A DNA stretch of 64,000 nucleotides from Streptomyces sp. NBC_01689 (GCF_036250675.1 NZ_CP109592.1:496001-560000), one strand, 5' to 3'. Numbered from the stretch's first letter, positions 35,685-44,430 are shown. The notes: generated from the sequence alone by a model not told the origin. Program-made: numbers and translations.

Positions 35685-37951
35685 CCCAGCGTGAAGCAGA
35701 AGCTGGTCCCCCGGCCCGGCTCGCTGTCGACCCACAGCTCGCCGCCGTGCCGTTCGACGATCCGTTTGACGATCGCGAGGCCCACTCCGGTGCCTCCGCC
35801 ACGCTCGTCCGGCCCGTGCAGTCTGCGGAAGAGCTCGAAGACCTCTCCCTGGTGATCGGCCGGAATGCCGATGCCGTTGTCGCGGACCACGATCGTCTGC
35901 TGCGGTCTCCCGCCCGTCGGCGTGCGGAGTGTGTCGACGAAGACCTCGACCGTGCGGTCTCCCTCGTCCGCGGCGTACTTGGCGGCGTTCACCAAGAGGT
36001 TGACCAGGATTTCGTGGAGCCGGTGTTCATCGGCGCGGACCTCGGGCAGATCTGTCCGGACGACCCGCACGCGGGCCTCGGCCAGACGTTCTCCGGCCAC
36101 CTCGAGTGCGGAGTCGAGCACCCGGTCGAGTGGTACGAGGATGCGCTGGAGTCCGCCTCGGCCCAGCCGGCTGAAGTACAGCAGCGAGTCGAGCAGGTCG
36201 TCCATCCGGACGGCCAGTCGCCGCATGGTGTGCATCCGACGGAGGGTCCCCGCGTCGAGGTCCGCCGCCGCGTCCTCGATGGCGAAGGTCACGGCATTGG
36301 AGATGCCCCGCAGTGGTTCCTTCAGGTCATGCGCTGCCGCATGGGCGAACGAATCGAGGTCGGAGTTCGCGACGCGCAGTCGTTCGTTGAGTGCGGTCAG
36401 TTCGGCCTCGTTCCGCAGCACGAGACCGGTCAGCGTGCGCCAGAACTCCTGTGCGGCGGCGCGGTCGGCCGACGTCCAGGGCAGGCTCTGCCCGCGTACC
36501 AGCGCCTGGAAGACGGCACCTGACCCACGAGGCGTGAGACGCTCGCCCCGCGGGCCGGCCTGGACGGGCCGGGAAGGGTCGGCGGCCCACTGCCGGACGA
36601 CGGGCCGCTCCCGGCGGAACCAGGCGAGGAAGTCGCCCGACCGGCTCAGCGTCACCATCAGCACGCCCGCCGGACCGCTCGTCACGTCGCCTCCGGGCCG
36701 GTCCGGTTCCTCGGACACACGGTCCGTACTCCACACGGTGCCCGGTGACAGCTCTGCCGCACGTACCTGGAGTGCCTCCAGCAGAGCGGGCGCGACACTC
36801 ATCCCGGCGGAGTGGCTGCACCCGTTGCGGCAGAGCGTCGCCCCATCCGCGTCCAGCAACGTTCTCAAAGCGTCACCGCCCTCGAGAAGCGGCGCCTCCA
36901 GGCCGGAGCCGACCAGGGAAACGATCCGATCGAGCCGCTCACGGGACGCGGCGAGCGCCTCGGCCTGCTCTCGTTCCTGGATGACCGCGAGTTGCAGGGA
37001 GAAGGCGACGCCGAAGAACTCGCAAGCCGCCCGCAGCTCCGGGGGGACCGCCGTGGCGGTGTCGCCGTGACAGGCGATCAGCCCCCACAGCTCTCCTTCC
37101 CGGAGGACACTCACCGACATGGACGACCTCACACCGATGTTCCGCAGGTACTCCAGATGAAAGCCGGACACGGTACGCAGGACCGAATTCGACAGGTCCA
37201 GCGGGAGCCCCGTATCGGCACGTAGCGGGGGGTGCAAGCCCACACTGGCGTCGTCCACGTCGACGATCACGCGGATCCAGTTGTCGCGGTAGAGCCGCCT
37301 CGCCTGGGGCGGGATGTCACTGGCGGGGAACCAGAGTCCCAGCCAGGGCTCGTGGCCGTCGGCGACTTCCTCCGCGACCACCTCCCCCGGCCCGTCCACG
37401 CCCTCGAAGCGGTAGACGACGACGCGGTCGAAGCCGGTCAGTGCCCGGATCTCATGGGCCGCCGCCTGGCAGCACTCGGCTGCCGTCATCGACGACCGCA
37501 GTCGTGTCAGCGCTCGCCGAACCCCCTGGTAGTAACGCGCGAAATGCGGCAGGGCGACAGTTCGTGGTTCGCACTCCAGGATCAGGAGGGTCCCCTGCCG
37601 GTGTGCGCTCACGTCGAAGGTCCGGGCGGCGCCCGCCGCGCCGATGGCGAAAGGGAGGACCAGGCTTACCGCTTCGGGGCGAGCGCCGGCTTCGACAGCA
37701 TCGGCCCAGTCCCCTGGGCGCATCACCCGCGTGATGTGTCCACCGACCAGCTCCCTGGCCTCGACCCCCAGCAGGGAACAGGTGTTCAGAGCCGCGGTGT
37801 CCACGATGCCGGTACCGGCCTCCACCGCGAGCAGGGTGCCATGGGACTGGATCCTGCCCAGCAGCTGGATGGGCTCCTGGACACACTCGCTGAGGTCGAA
37901 GCCCATCGCCGCCGCGGCCGCGGCCTCCCGCTCCGGGTCCGGAAGGGACAT
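35666..37951 (-). CDS. Bacteriophytochrome histidine kinase
   Basis: A 761-residue red/far-red photoreceptor kinase. PAS: SECVQEPIQLLGRIQSHGTL, where C23 sits at the biliverdin attachment site of bacteriophytochromes. GAF (~155-325): FPASDIPPQARRLY keeps the DIP motif; HLEYLRNIGVRSSMSVSVL keeps the chromophore His region. PHY (~335-520): FLAWFRRE, and the tongue reads TPRGSGAVF where PRxSF is usual, so the Phe is lost. HisKA: FAHAAAHDLKEPLRGISNA; HATPase: NLLVNAAKYA, DNGIGIP, GGGTGVGLAIVK. ATG 37951 follows GGGAG. No heme oxygenase gene lies in the window, so biliverdin must come from elsewhere. Convergent with the response-regulator gene. Confidence 0.92.
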   Translation of the reverse strand: MSLPDPEREAAAAAAMGFDLSECVQEPIQLLGRIQSHGTLLAVEAGTGIVDTAALNTCSLLGVEARELVGGHITRVMRPGDWADAVEAGARPEAVSLVLPFAIGAAGAARTFDVSAHRQGTLLILECEPRTVALPHFARYYQGVRRALTRLRSSMTAAECCQAAAHEIRALTGFDRVVVYRFEGVDGPGEVVAEEVADGHEPWLGLWFPASDIPPQARRLYRDNWIRVIVDVDDASVGLHPPLRADTGLPLDLSNSVLRTVSGFHLEYLRNIGVRSSMSVSVLREGELWGLIACHGDTATAVPPELRAACEFFGVAFSLQLAVIQEREQAEALAASRERLDRIVSLVGSGLEAPLLEGGDALRTLLDADGATLCRNGCSHSAGMSVAPALLEALQVRAAELSPGTVWSTDRVSEEPDRPGGDVTSGPAGVLMVTLSRSGDFLAWFRRERPVVRQWAADPSRPVQAGPRGERLTPRGSGAVFQALVRGQSLPWTSADRAAAQEFWRTLTGLVLRNEAELTALNERLRVANSDLDSFAHAAAHDLKEPLRGISNAVTFAIEDAAADLDAGTLRRMHTMRRLAVRMDDLLDSLLYFSRLGRGGLQRILVPLDRVLDSALEVAGERLAEARVRVVRTDLPEVRADEHRLHEILVNLLVNAAKYAADEGDRTVEVFVDTLRTPTGGRPQQTIVVRDNGIGIPADHQGEVFELFRRLHGPDERGGGTGVGLAIVKRIVERHGGELWVDSEPGRGTSFCFTLGQADGD

Positions 37952-38265
37952 CTTTTCTCCCACGCACCGCTCTCGATCCGGTCTGCTCGGCCGTCGGCCC
38001 GCTGAGATCCTTCCACGCCACCCTGGCGCGAAGGAGTGGTGGCGCACGCGTGTCGGGCCGCGCACCCGTACTCCCACAGGTCCGCAGACCGCACCCACGA
38101 GCGCCGTGTACCGGCCGCGGGTGCTCGCACGGACAGGGGGTGAGCCCAGCCCCTTCCGCAGCACTCCTACTCGCCCTTCGGCCGCGCCGGGATCCCGCAC
38201 GATTGACAGCGGAGGCTAATAGCCTTAGCTTTTAGCTAATGACGTTAACTTCTCGGGAGGAAGTC
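37952..38265. other. Divergent region between phytochrome and hydrolase-TetR operon
   Basis: 314 bp. The right part holds the promoter/operator described separately (38203-38239). The left ~250 bp shows no gene or clear regulatory element. Confidence 0.45.
38203..38239 (+). promoter_or_regulatory. Promoter with overlapping palindromic operator for the hydrolase-TetR operon
   Basis: TTGACA at 38203-38208 and TAGCTT at 38226-38231 are spaced 17 bp. Across the -10, half-sites form two nested inverted repeats: GCTAA-N5-TTAGC (38215-38229) and TTAGCT-TTT-AGCTAA (38225-38239). The AT-rich palindromes overlap the promoter of an operon whose second gene is a TetR repressor, so autoregulation is the natural reading. 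Confidence 0.6.
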
Positions 38266-39102
38266 ATGACCGAACACCTTGCCGTCGACGGCGGAACGAT
38301 CGCCTACGACGTGACGGGAGACGGACCGTTGATCGTTCTGGCGCACGGCATGGGTGACAGCCGCGCCGCGTACCGGGCGGTGACCCCGCGGCTGGTGGCG
38401 GCCGGTTACCGCGTCGCAGCGGTCGATCTGCGCGGTTGCGGCGACTCCAGTGCCGGCTGGCCGGTCTGGAGCCGCACGGCCATCGCCACCGACCTGCTCG
38501 CCGTGATCCGGCACCTGGGAGGCCCGGCCCTGCTCGTCGGCCACTCGATCTCCGGCGGAGCCGCCACCATCGCCACGGCCCTGGAGCCCTCGCTCGTCAC
38601 CGCGGTCGTGGAGCTGGCGCCGTTCACCCGCAAGCAGTCGGTCCGGCTCGGCGACCTGCGGGTCAAGCGCTTCCGGCAGGGCATGCTGCGCCTCCTCGGC
38701 GTGGGCGTGTTCGGCAGCGCGGCACTGTGGCGTTCGTACCTCGACGTCGCCTACCCGGGCGTGAAGCCGGACGACTGGGCCGAGCGGCTCGGCCGCATCG
38801 ACGCGCTGCTGCACGAGCCGGGCCGGATGAAGGCGTTGAAGGGCATGGGCCGCACCGCACCGACCGACGCCGGCGCACAGCTCGGCAACGTCCGCTGCCC
38901 GGTGCTGGTCGTCATGGGCACGCTCGACCCCGACTGGGCCGATCCGCACGCGGAGGGTTCAGCGGTCGTCGACGCCCTGCCGTCCGGCCTCGGCCGCCTG
39001 GAGATGATCGAGGGCGCCGGACACTACCCGCACGACCAGTTCTCGGATCAGGTGGTCGCCCTCATGCTCTCCTTCTTCCGTTCGGTGGCCAATCGTGCCT
39101 AG
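38266..39102 (+). CDS. Alpha/beta-fold hydrolase
   Basis: A 278-residue alpha/beta hydrolase. HGMGDSRAAYR (~25) supplies the oxyanion region, DLRGCGDSS follows, and the nucleophile elbow is GHSISGG (Ser ~96). The acid is probably Asp in MGTLDPDWADPH, and the His lies in EGAGHYPHDQF near the end. The substrate is unknown; the overall pattern is esterase/epoxide-hydrolase-like. ATG 38266 was chosen for GGGAGG 5 nt upstream; an in-frame ATG at 38239 falls inside the operator. The 3' end overlaps the TetR gene by 8 nt, so the two are one operon under the palindromic promoter. Confidence 0.87.
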   Translation: MTEHLAVDGGTIAYDVTGDGPLIVLAHGMGDSRAAYRAVTPRLVAAGYRVAAVDLRGCGDSSAGWPVWSRTAIATDLLAVIRHLGGPALLVGHSISGGAATIATALEPSLVTAVVELAPFTRKQSVRLGDLRVKRFRQGMLRLLGVGVFGSAALWRSYLDVAYPGVKPDDWAERLGRIDALLHEPGRMKALKGMGRTAPTDAGAQLGNVRCPVLVVMGTLDPDWADPHAEGSAVVDALPSGLGRLEMIEGAGHYPHDQFSDQVVALMLSFFRSVANRA

Positions 39103-39658
39103 GGCCGGTCTGGACCCCGCGGCCGTCGTGGAGGCCGGTGCCGCCCTCGCCGACGAGGTGGGCTTCGCCAACCTGACGATGGGTCTGCTGGCCGAGCGGG
39201 TCGGCGTACGGACCCCGTCCCTGTACAAGCACGTGGGCGGGCAGGAAGACCTCAACAGGCGGATCGCGGTCCTCGCGTTGAGCGAGGCCGCCGACGCCGT
39301 GGGGAGCGCGGTCCAGGGGTATGCCGGCCGCGACGCCCTGGCGTCTGCCGCACGCGCCTTCCGGGCCTTCGTCCTGGAGCACCCGGGCCGATATGCCGCG
39401 ACGATCGGGGCGGAACCGTCCGGCGCGGACGATCCCCTGGCGACCGCGGGTCAGCGGCTGCTCGATGCCTTCGTGACGGTGCTGCGCGACTACGAGATCG
39501 CGGAGTCCGACGTGGATCACGCCCTGCGCATGCTGCGCAGCCTCTGCCACGGCTTCGCCACCTTGCAGGCGGACAACGCCTTTCAGTGGAGCGTCGACGT
39601 CGACGAGAGCTTCGAGTGGCTGATCGCCTTCGCCGACCGCGGCCTGCGCGCCCTGTAG
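39095..39658 (+). CDS. TetR/AcrR-family repressor
   Basis: A 187-residue protein starting at GTG 39095 inside the end of the hydrolase gene. The N-terminal HTH is VVEAGAALADEVGFANLT, then AERVGVRTPSLYKHVGGQED, with the TetR-type recognition helix. The C-terminal domain (RAFVLEHPGRYAATIG ... LRSLCHGFATLQADNAFQW) matches the WHG/TetR_C_33 type. It likely represses its own operon by binding the nested palindromes near 38215-38239. The ligand is unknown, probably related to the hydrolase substrate. Confidence 0.88.
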   Translation: MPRAGLDPAAVVEAGAALADEVGFANLTMGLLAERVGVRTPSLYKHVGGQEDLNRRIAVLALSEAADAVGSAVQGYAGRDALASAARAFRAFVLEHPGRYAATIGAEPSGADDPLATAGQRLLDAFVTVLRDYEIAESDVDHALRMLRSLCHGFATLQADNAFQWSVDVDESFEWLIAFADRGLRAL

Positions 39659-39791
39659 GGGGGGCCGCCGCGCGGGGAGCCGAACGCGAACTCGTGGAAC
39701 CGGACCGGCCCACGGTGCGCGGCCACACGGCGAAGTCGACCCCGGCCACCGGCCAGGTGCGTGTCCGACAGGCGCGCCCGCCTCCGCGCCG

Positions 39792-40831
39792 TCAGTCGTT
39801 CGCGGGAGCTCGACCGGGTCGGTCGCACAACGCGTGGTCGATCAGCGCCTGGACGGACCGGTTCACCCTGTCCTGGTCGATCCGGGCGGTGGTCGTCGTC
39901 ATCGCGATCGTGACGGCACGCCGTCCGTCCTCCGAGACCGCGGGGCGTCCGTACACGCCGAGACCGTCGCCTTCATGGGCGTAGTACACCGATCCGCAGG
40001 TCAGCGGGACGACGCGCAGCCCGAGTCCGTAGCCGCCCGGCCGGACGGCGGTACGGGCAGGTCGTCGCAGGGCACGGTCCGGCGCATCTCTTCCGACAGG
40101 GCGGCCGGCAGGAGACGGTTGCCGGCCAGCGCGCGGAAGAAGGTGTCGAGATCCGAGGGCGTGCTCACGCCGCCGGAGTCGGCGGTGTGCTGGAGGCTCT
40201 GCTCGGTGAGGTCCAGGACGGCGCCGTTCGCGTCCTTGACCGCCACCCGCTCGTGGGGGCCCGTCAGAAAGGGATTCGCGCCGGGGATGTAGGTGTGCCG
40301 CAGGCCCAGTGGTGCGATCACGCGGTGCTCCACCAGTTCGCGCCAGTCGAGTCCGGACGCCTTCTCGGCGATCATGGCGGCCAGGAGATAGTCCGTGTTC
40401 GAGTAGGCCCACCGGCGCGGCCCGTCTCCGGGCACGACGAGGGGACGGTGCCGCATCGCGACGGCCACGAGGTTCTGGGCCGGGGTGTCGTCGTAGCGGC
40501 TCTCCTCGAAGTGCTCGGTCAGTTCGCTCCGCACGCGCGGATCGTCGACGTAGTCGTACAGGCCGCTGGTGTGGCGCAGCAGATCGCGCAGCATGACACG
40601 CGAGCCGTCGTTCCCGTGGCCCGATACGACGCCGGGCAGCCAGTGCTCGACGGTGTCGTCCAGCGACAGGACCTGCTCGGCAGCGAGTTGCAGGACGACG
40701 GCCGTGAACGTCTTCGTCGTACTGGCCACACGGAACCGCGGATCGTCGGGCACGGGCGCCTTCGAACCGAGACCCGCGGTGCCGGAGCGGGCCAGCAGGG
40801 TCGTCCTGCCCGCGCGGCGGAGTCCCTCCCG
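39792..40831 (-). pseudogene. Broken serine hydrolase (beta-lactamase class C / D-Ala carboxypeptidase type)
   Basis: The family signature is intact at first: RFRVASTTKTFTAVVLQLA with the SxxK serine, HTSGLYDYVDD, WAYSNTDYLLAAMI with the YxN motif. Near 40035-40060 the frame breaks: one frame ends DLPVPPSG then a stop at 40001. The expected continuation GGYGLGLRVVPL ... YYAHEGDGLGVYG lies in another frame, running to 39792. The 5' end is also abnormal: homology fades above about 40831, where the sequence becomes an operator region and no start codon with a ribosome-binding site is available. Both ends support a decaying gene; a single sequencing error would explain the frameshift but not the missing start. 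Confidence 0.75.
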
Positions 40832-40847
40832 AGGAAACCAGAAAACT

Positions 40848-40878
40848 ATCTCGCCATCAAGTATCTTGACATCAAGAT
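40848..40878. promoter_or_regulatory. Tandem MarR-type operator upstream of the MFS gene
   Basis: ATCTTGA-CA-TCAAGAT at 40863-40878 is a perfect 7-bp inverted repeat. A degenerate copy, ATCTCGCCATCAAG, starts 15 bp earlier at 40848. TTGACATCAAG palindromes of this kind are typical MarR-family sites in actinobacteria. It lies 62 bp before the MFS start and reads into the truncated 5' end of the serine hydrolase. No MarR gene is in the window. Confidence 0.6.
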
Positions 40879-40940
40879 GCCCACCTTGCAGGCTCCTCGG
40901 GTCGCAGTACTCCAGGACGTCGACGAGCGAGGGGGACGAA

Positions 40941-42254
40941 GTGCGTCGTGCCGGACCGGGCGCAGGCACCGAGGAACGGGAGAGCGGGAGGGGGCTCCTG
41001 GGGCAGTTCCGTCACCCGCCGGGCGGGCGGGACGCCCGGGTCATGCTGCTCGCGCTGGCGATCGACCGCATCGGCACCGGACTGTGGGCCGCGTCCTCGG
41101 TCCTGTACCTCACCTACGTGGAACATCTGGCTCCCGGGCGGATCGGTGCGCTTCTGGGCGCGGCCGGGGCCGTGGGCATCGCCGGATCGCCCGCGGCGGG
41201 ACGCCTCGCGGACCGCTTCCCGGTACGCGGCCTCCTCATCGGCTGCCACCTGCTGCGCCTGGTGACCCTGGCCCTCGTCCTCTGCTGCCACGGCTTCGTG
41301 ACCCTGCTCCCGGTCATCGCGGTCACCGCGTCGGCCGACCGTGCGGCCAAGACCCTGGAGATGGTGTTCGCGACACGCACGGCGGGCGAACGCCGTGTGA
41401 TCTACCAGGCGTTGTCCCGCAGTGCGGCCAACGCGGGGTACGGAGTCGGTGCGGGGCTCGCCGCCATCGGCCTCGCGGTCGGCACCACGGACGCCTACCG
41501 GGTCCTGCTTCTGGGCAACTCCCTGTCGTTCGCCGTCGCCGCGCTGCTGGTGTGGCGTACGGGCGAGCCGACCGACGCCGGATCCCGATCGGCGGGTACG
41601 GCGCCCAATGCCTCCCCGACCGCCGCCGTACGCCCCCGGACCACGAACAGCCCGTGGCGGGACCCGGGTTATCTCCGCTTCGTCCTGCTCGACATACCGA
41701 TGAACCTCGACGACTCGGTCCTCGGCGTCGGCCTGCCCCTGTGGCTGGTGAGCCGCACGTCCGCGCCCCACGCCCTTGTCCCGGCGTTCCTCGTCATCAA
41801 CACGACGCTCGTCGTGGCCCTGCAACTGTCCGTCTCCAGAAGGGTGGAAGGCCCACGACGCGTGACCTCGGCCGTCCTGGCAGGCGGATTGCTGATGTTC
41901 GTCTGCTGTGCCCTGCTGGCCCTGGCGGGCAGCTCCGGCTCCTGGGCGGCGGCGGTCCTGCTCGCCGTGGCGGCCGGAGTCACCCTGGCTGAGCTCATGC
42001 GCTCCGTGAGCTCGTGGGAACTGGCCGTGCTGCTCGCACCCGACGACGCACGGGCCACCTATCTGGGGGTGGCGGGCATGTCCCAGTCCATCCAGAAGTC
42101 ACTGGGCCCGCCACTGCTGACCGGCGTGGTGATGGCTGCCGGGCCGGCGGGGTGGCTGGTGTTCGGAACGGCGGTCGCCGGTGTGGCCGTGGCGCAGCGC
42201 AGACTCTGCACGCGACGCCTGCGCCTCTTCGCCACGGACGGACTGACCTGCTAG
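40941..42254 (+). CDS. Major facilitator superfamily transporter
   Basis: A 437-residue polytopic membrane protein with about 12 hydrophobic segments split by a polar loop at ~200-235. The N-terminal half shows the MFS motif-A-like GRLADRFPVRGLLIG after TM2 and helices such as LGAAGAVGIAGSPAAG. The C-terminal half has MLFV... type helices (GGLLMFVCCALLALAG, VLLAVAAGVTLAEL). Similar actinobacterial proteins are drug/metabolite exporters. The substrate is unknown. GTG 40941 follows GAGGGGGAC. Probably controlled by the tandem MarR-type operator; no signal links it to the RiPP. Confidence 0.85.
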   Translation: MRRAGPGAGTEERESGRGLLGQFRHPPGGRDARVMLLALAIDRIGTGLWAASSVLYLTYVEHLAPGRIGALLGAAGAVGIAGSPAAGRLADRFPVRGLLIGCHLLRLVTLALVLCCHGFVTLLPVIAVTASADRAAKTLEMVFATRTAGERRVIYQALSRSAANAGYGVGAGLAAIGLAVGTTDAYRVLLLGNSLSFAVAALLVWRTGEPTDAGSRSAGTAPNASPTAAVRPRTTNSPWRDPGYLRFVLLDIPMNLDDSVLGVGLPLWLVSRTSAPHALVPAFLVINTTLVVALQLSVSRRVEGPRRVTSAVLAGGLLMFVCCALLALAGSSGSWAAAVLLAVAAGVTLAELMRSVSSWELAVLLAPDDARATYLGVAGMSQSIQKSLGPPLLTGVVMAAGPAGWLVFGTAVAGVAVAQRRLCTRRLRLFATDGLTC

Positions 42255-42366
42255 GGGCGTCCGACGCGGACCACGGGGTGACGACCGGCGTGCGCAACGC
42301 CCGGTGTCCGGACACCCGTACGGCGGCGGGCTCTCCCAACTGGTCCGCAGGGAGTGCGACTTCGGC

Positions 42367-43083
42367 TCACAGCTGCTCACGTACGCCGGGTTCGCCGTGG
42401 AGTCCGGCCGGGGAGGCGCTGAGCCTGCCTTCCATGGCGGCCACGGCCTCGCCGCGCCGAAGAAGGGGGAGGACTGCGCGGGGCCAGGCATTCTCGATGA
42501 GCAGGGCGAAACCGAGGTAGGCGGCCCCCAGAGCGGCGGCCACCGCTACGCATCCGGCGGCGCGTTGGAGTCCGGAGGAGCCCGTCAGGACGTGGAGCCC
42601 GTCGAGCACGGCTCGCAGGGAACACAGGACGAGGACCGCGGAGATCAGGGGCTTGGCACGCGAGGAGACGACCGCCAGCCCCGCGACGACGAGACCGAAG
42701 GAGAGGGAGAACACCCCGAGCACCGTCGGCGTGGACCCTGGACGGCTGAGGATGTCCACGAGGCCGAACGCCAGCCAGCTCGTGGTGAACAGACCGAGGG
42801 TGGTGGCTCCCACGGTGTCCCGCCCGAGGTACGCCATGACGGTGGCGACGAGTTGCAGCGGGAAGGCATAGGCCGCCAACAGGACCCCGACCAGCACCTG
42901 TTCGCCCTCCACCCAGCCGAGACTGTCTGCGGCCAGGACGATCATCCCCAGACCGAACGCCAGGTACCCGAGGGGAAGGCTGGTGGCGACGGGCCTCAGC
43001 ATCACCCGGGGCACCGCGCCCCCTCCCCCGTGGAAGTCCTGCTCCGGGGAGGGACGATCGGGGTCATGTGGCGGTGTGGTCAT
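42367..43083 (-). CDS. GPR1/FUN34/YaaH (SatP)-like membrane protein
   Basis: A 238-residue protein with six hydrophobic segments: SLPLGYLAFGLGMIVLAAD, GVLLAAYAFPLQLVATVMAY, TLGLFTTSWLAFGLVDI, VFSLSFGLVVAGLAVV and others. The start RVMLRPVATSLPLGYLAFG corresponds to the N-P-[AP]-PLG entry of the acetate/succinate permease family, although the NPAP motif itself is degenerate (TSLPLG). Streptomyces have a branch of such proteins with unproven substrates. ATG 43083 follows GTGGAGAAG. It precedes no partner gene; the cofilin homologue is the next gene upstream on the same strand, 182 nt away. Confidence 0.68.
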   Translation of the reverse strand: MTTPPHDPDRPSPEQDFHGGGGAVPRVMLRPVATSLPLGYLAFGLGMIVLAADSLGWVEGEQVLVGVLLAAYAFPLQLVATVMAYLGRDTVGATTLGLFTTSWLAFGLVDILSRPGSTPTVLGVFSLSFGLVVAGLAVVSSRAKPLISAVLVLCSLRAVLDGLHVLTGSSGLQRAAGCVAVAAALGAAYLGFALLIENAWPRAVLPLLRRGEAVAAMEGRLSASPAGLHGEPGVREQL

Positions 43084-43265
43084 CGACTTCTCCACAGGCT
43101 GGTGCGTGAGACCGCGCCCAGGACGCGACGGCTCTACGGTTCGACGGCGGACGGGGCAGGCTCCGGCGGGGGCACGAGAGCGCCACGGCCCGGCGTGAGT
43201 CCGCCACGCCGGGCGGTGGCCCGACCGAGCGCGATCACTCCGCACCGCCGGGCAGGACCGGTGGG

Positions 43266-43670
43266 TCACGAGGACCGGGACACGAGCGCCTTGTACTGCA
43301 CGTCGGACATCTCCGTGGCCGGTACGTAGACCTGGACGCCCTCCAGCAGGTCCCGCAGTGAGGCGTACCCGGACGAAGCCGCGGTCTTCTCCTCGGCCGT
43401 CGCCCGCGCCGGGCACCAGGAGATCAGCACGACCTTCTCCTGCCGGGCCCCGTCCGGTGACGCGAACAGCAGGTCGTGAACGACGTGCCGGGGCTCGTCG
43501 GCCGGGAGGGTCTTCAGCAGTTCGTCGTGCGTCAGGTTGCCCACGGACTCCAGGACGACAGACTCCAGGCTGTCGCTGAGCCGGCAGACCACCGTGTTGA
43601 CGTCCCGGCGCCCTTTCAGCTCCTGGAAGGCGTCGAGACAGCTGTCGTCCACTGGGATATGTCCGCTCAC
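43266..43670 (-). CDS. Actin-depolymerizing factor / cofilin-like protein
   Basis: A 134-residue single ADF-homology domain, the size of yeast cofilin, with no signal peptide. Correspondences run the full length: VDDSCLDAFQELKGRR (7-22; cofilin start), VCRLSDSLESVVLES (28-42), ELLKTLPADEPRHVVHDLLF (50-69; the LP-x-D-x-R/C-Y-x-x-YD block), KVVLISWCPARATAEEK (79-95; the I-F-x-x-W-P block), ASLRDLLEGVQVYVPATEMS (103-122) and DVQYKALV at the end. The actin-binding long helix is partly changed: SKM becomes EKT and the following SSKDALRR becomes SSGYASLRD. In eukaryotes the family severs and depolymerises actin filaments; a bacterial partner (actin-like ParM/MreB/Alp filament?) is not identifiable here. 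Starts at GTG 43670 behind AAGGA. Confidence 0.82.
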   Translation of the reverse strand: MSGHIPVDDSCLDAFQELKGRRDVNTVVCRLSDSLESVVLESVGNLTHDELLKTLPADEPRHVVHDLLFASPDGARQEKVVLISWCPARATAEEKTAASSGYASLRDLLEGVQVYVPATEMSDVQYKALVSRSS

Positions 43671-43814
43671 GAGGAGTCCTTCCGATCACGGGGAGACCAT
43701 GCCGAGCGGCTCAACGAACCCGCTCCCCGAGAGGTTCTGGCCCACTGGCGTCGATCTTGACCACGGACCGTAATCGGGTTGCCGTCACCCCGGTGATCGG
43801 GCATCGTCCGGATC

Positions 43815-44312
43815 ATGCTCGAACTGCGCACCGTGGAATCGGACGACTGGCCCCTCTGGCGCGAGCTGCGCCTCGCGGCGCTCGCCGAGGCACCCCACGC
43901 CTTCGGATCGACACTGGCCGACTGGCAGGGGCCGGGTGACCGGGAGGAGCGCTGGCGTGGCCGTCTGTCGATCCCCGGCGCGCGGGACCTCGTCGCACTC
44001 CTCGACGGGCTCCCGGTGGGCATGGCCAGCGGGGTGCCGGACGAGGACGGACAGAGCGTGGAGCTGATCTCCCTGTGGGTCGGCCCCCGGGCTCGGGGCC
44101 GGGGCGTCGGTGACCGTCTGGTCCAGGCGGTCGAACGCTGGGCGGCGGAGCGCGGTGCGAGAACGCTTCGGCTGTCCGTGATGCCGGACAACCACACCGC
44201 GGTCGCGCTCTACGAACGCCACGGCTACACGGACACCGGCGAACCGGGCGACCTCCTGCCCGACGGCACGGGCCGGGAGCGGGTGATGGCCAAGAACCTG
44301 GTCGTCGTGTGA
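43815..44312 (+). CDS. GNAT-family N-acetyltransferase
   Basis: A 165-residue GNAT enzyme. ELRTVESDDWPLWRELRLAAL opens the fold; VELISLWVGPRARGRGVGDRL carries the acetyl-CoA pyrophosphate loop (R-x-x-G-x-G). LRLSVMPDNHTAVALYERHGY is the usual acetyl-CoA/substrate helix. The acceptor is unknown; many homologues acetylate small amines or ribosomal-protein N-termini. ATG start at 43815. Convergent with the methyltransferase downstream. Confidence 0.88.
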   Translation: MLELRTVESDDWPLWRELRLAALAEAPHAFGSTLADWQGPGDREERWRGRLSIPGARDLVALLDGLPVGMASGVPDEDGQSVELISLWVGPRARGRGVGDRLVQAVERWAAERGARTLRLSVMPDNHTAVALYERHGYTDTGEPGDLLPDGTGRERVMAKNLVVV

Positions 44313-44430
44313 CCGGCGACCGCGCGGTTCACCGTCGCCGCGCACGCTGCTCCGTCCCAGCTCCGCCGGATCGCCCGGGCGGCCTCGCCCCGCACCGCGC
44401 GCAGATCTGCCTCACGCGGCCTGGCGCCGA

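Noticed and set aside
42298..42318. Hairpin terminator between the MFS and SatP-like genes
   Set aside because: GGTGTCCGGACACC is a palindrome without loop space; it cannot fold into a good hairpin as it stands.
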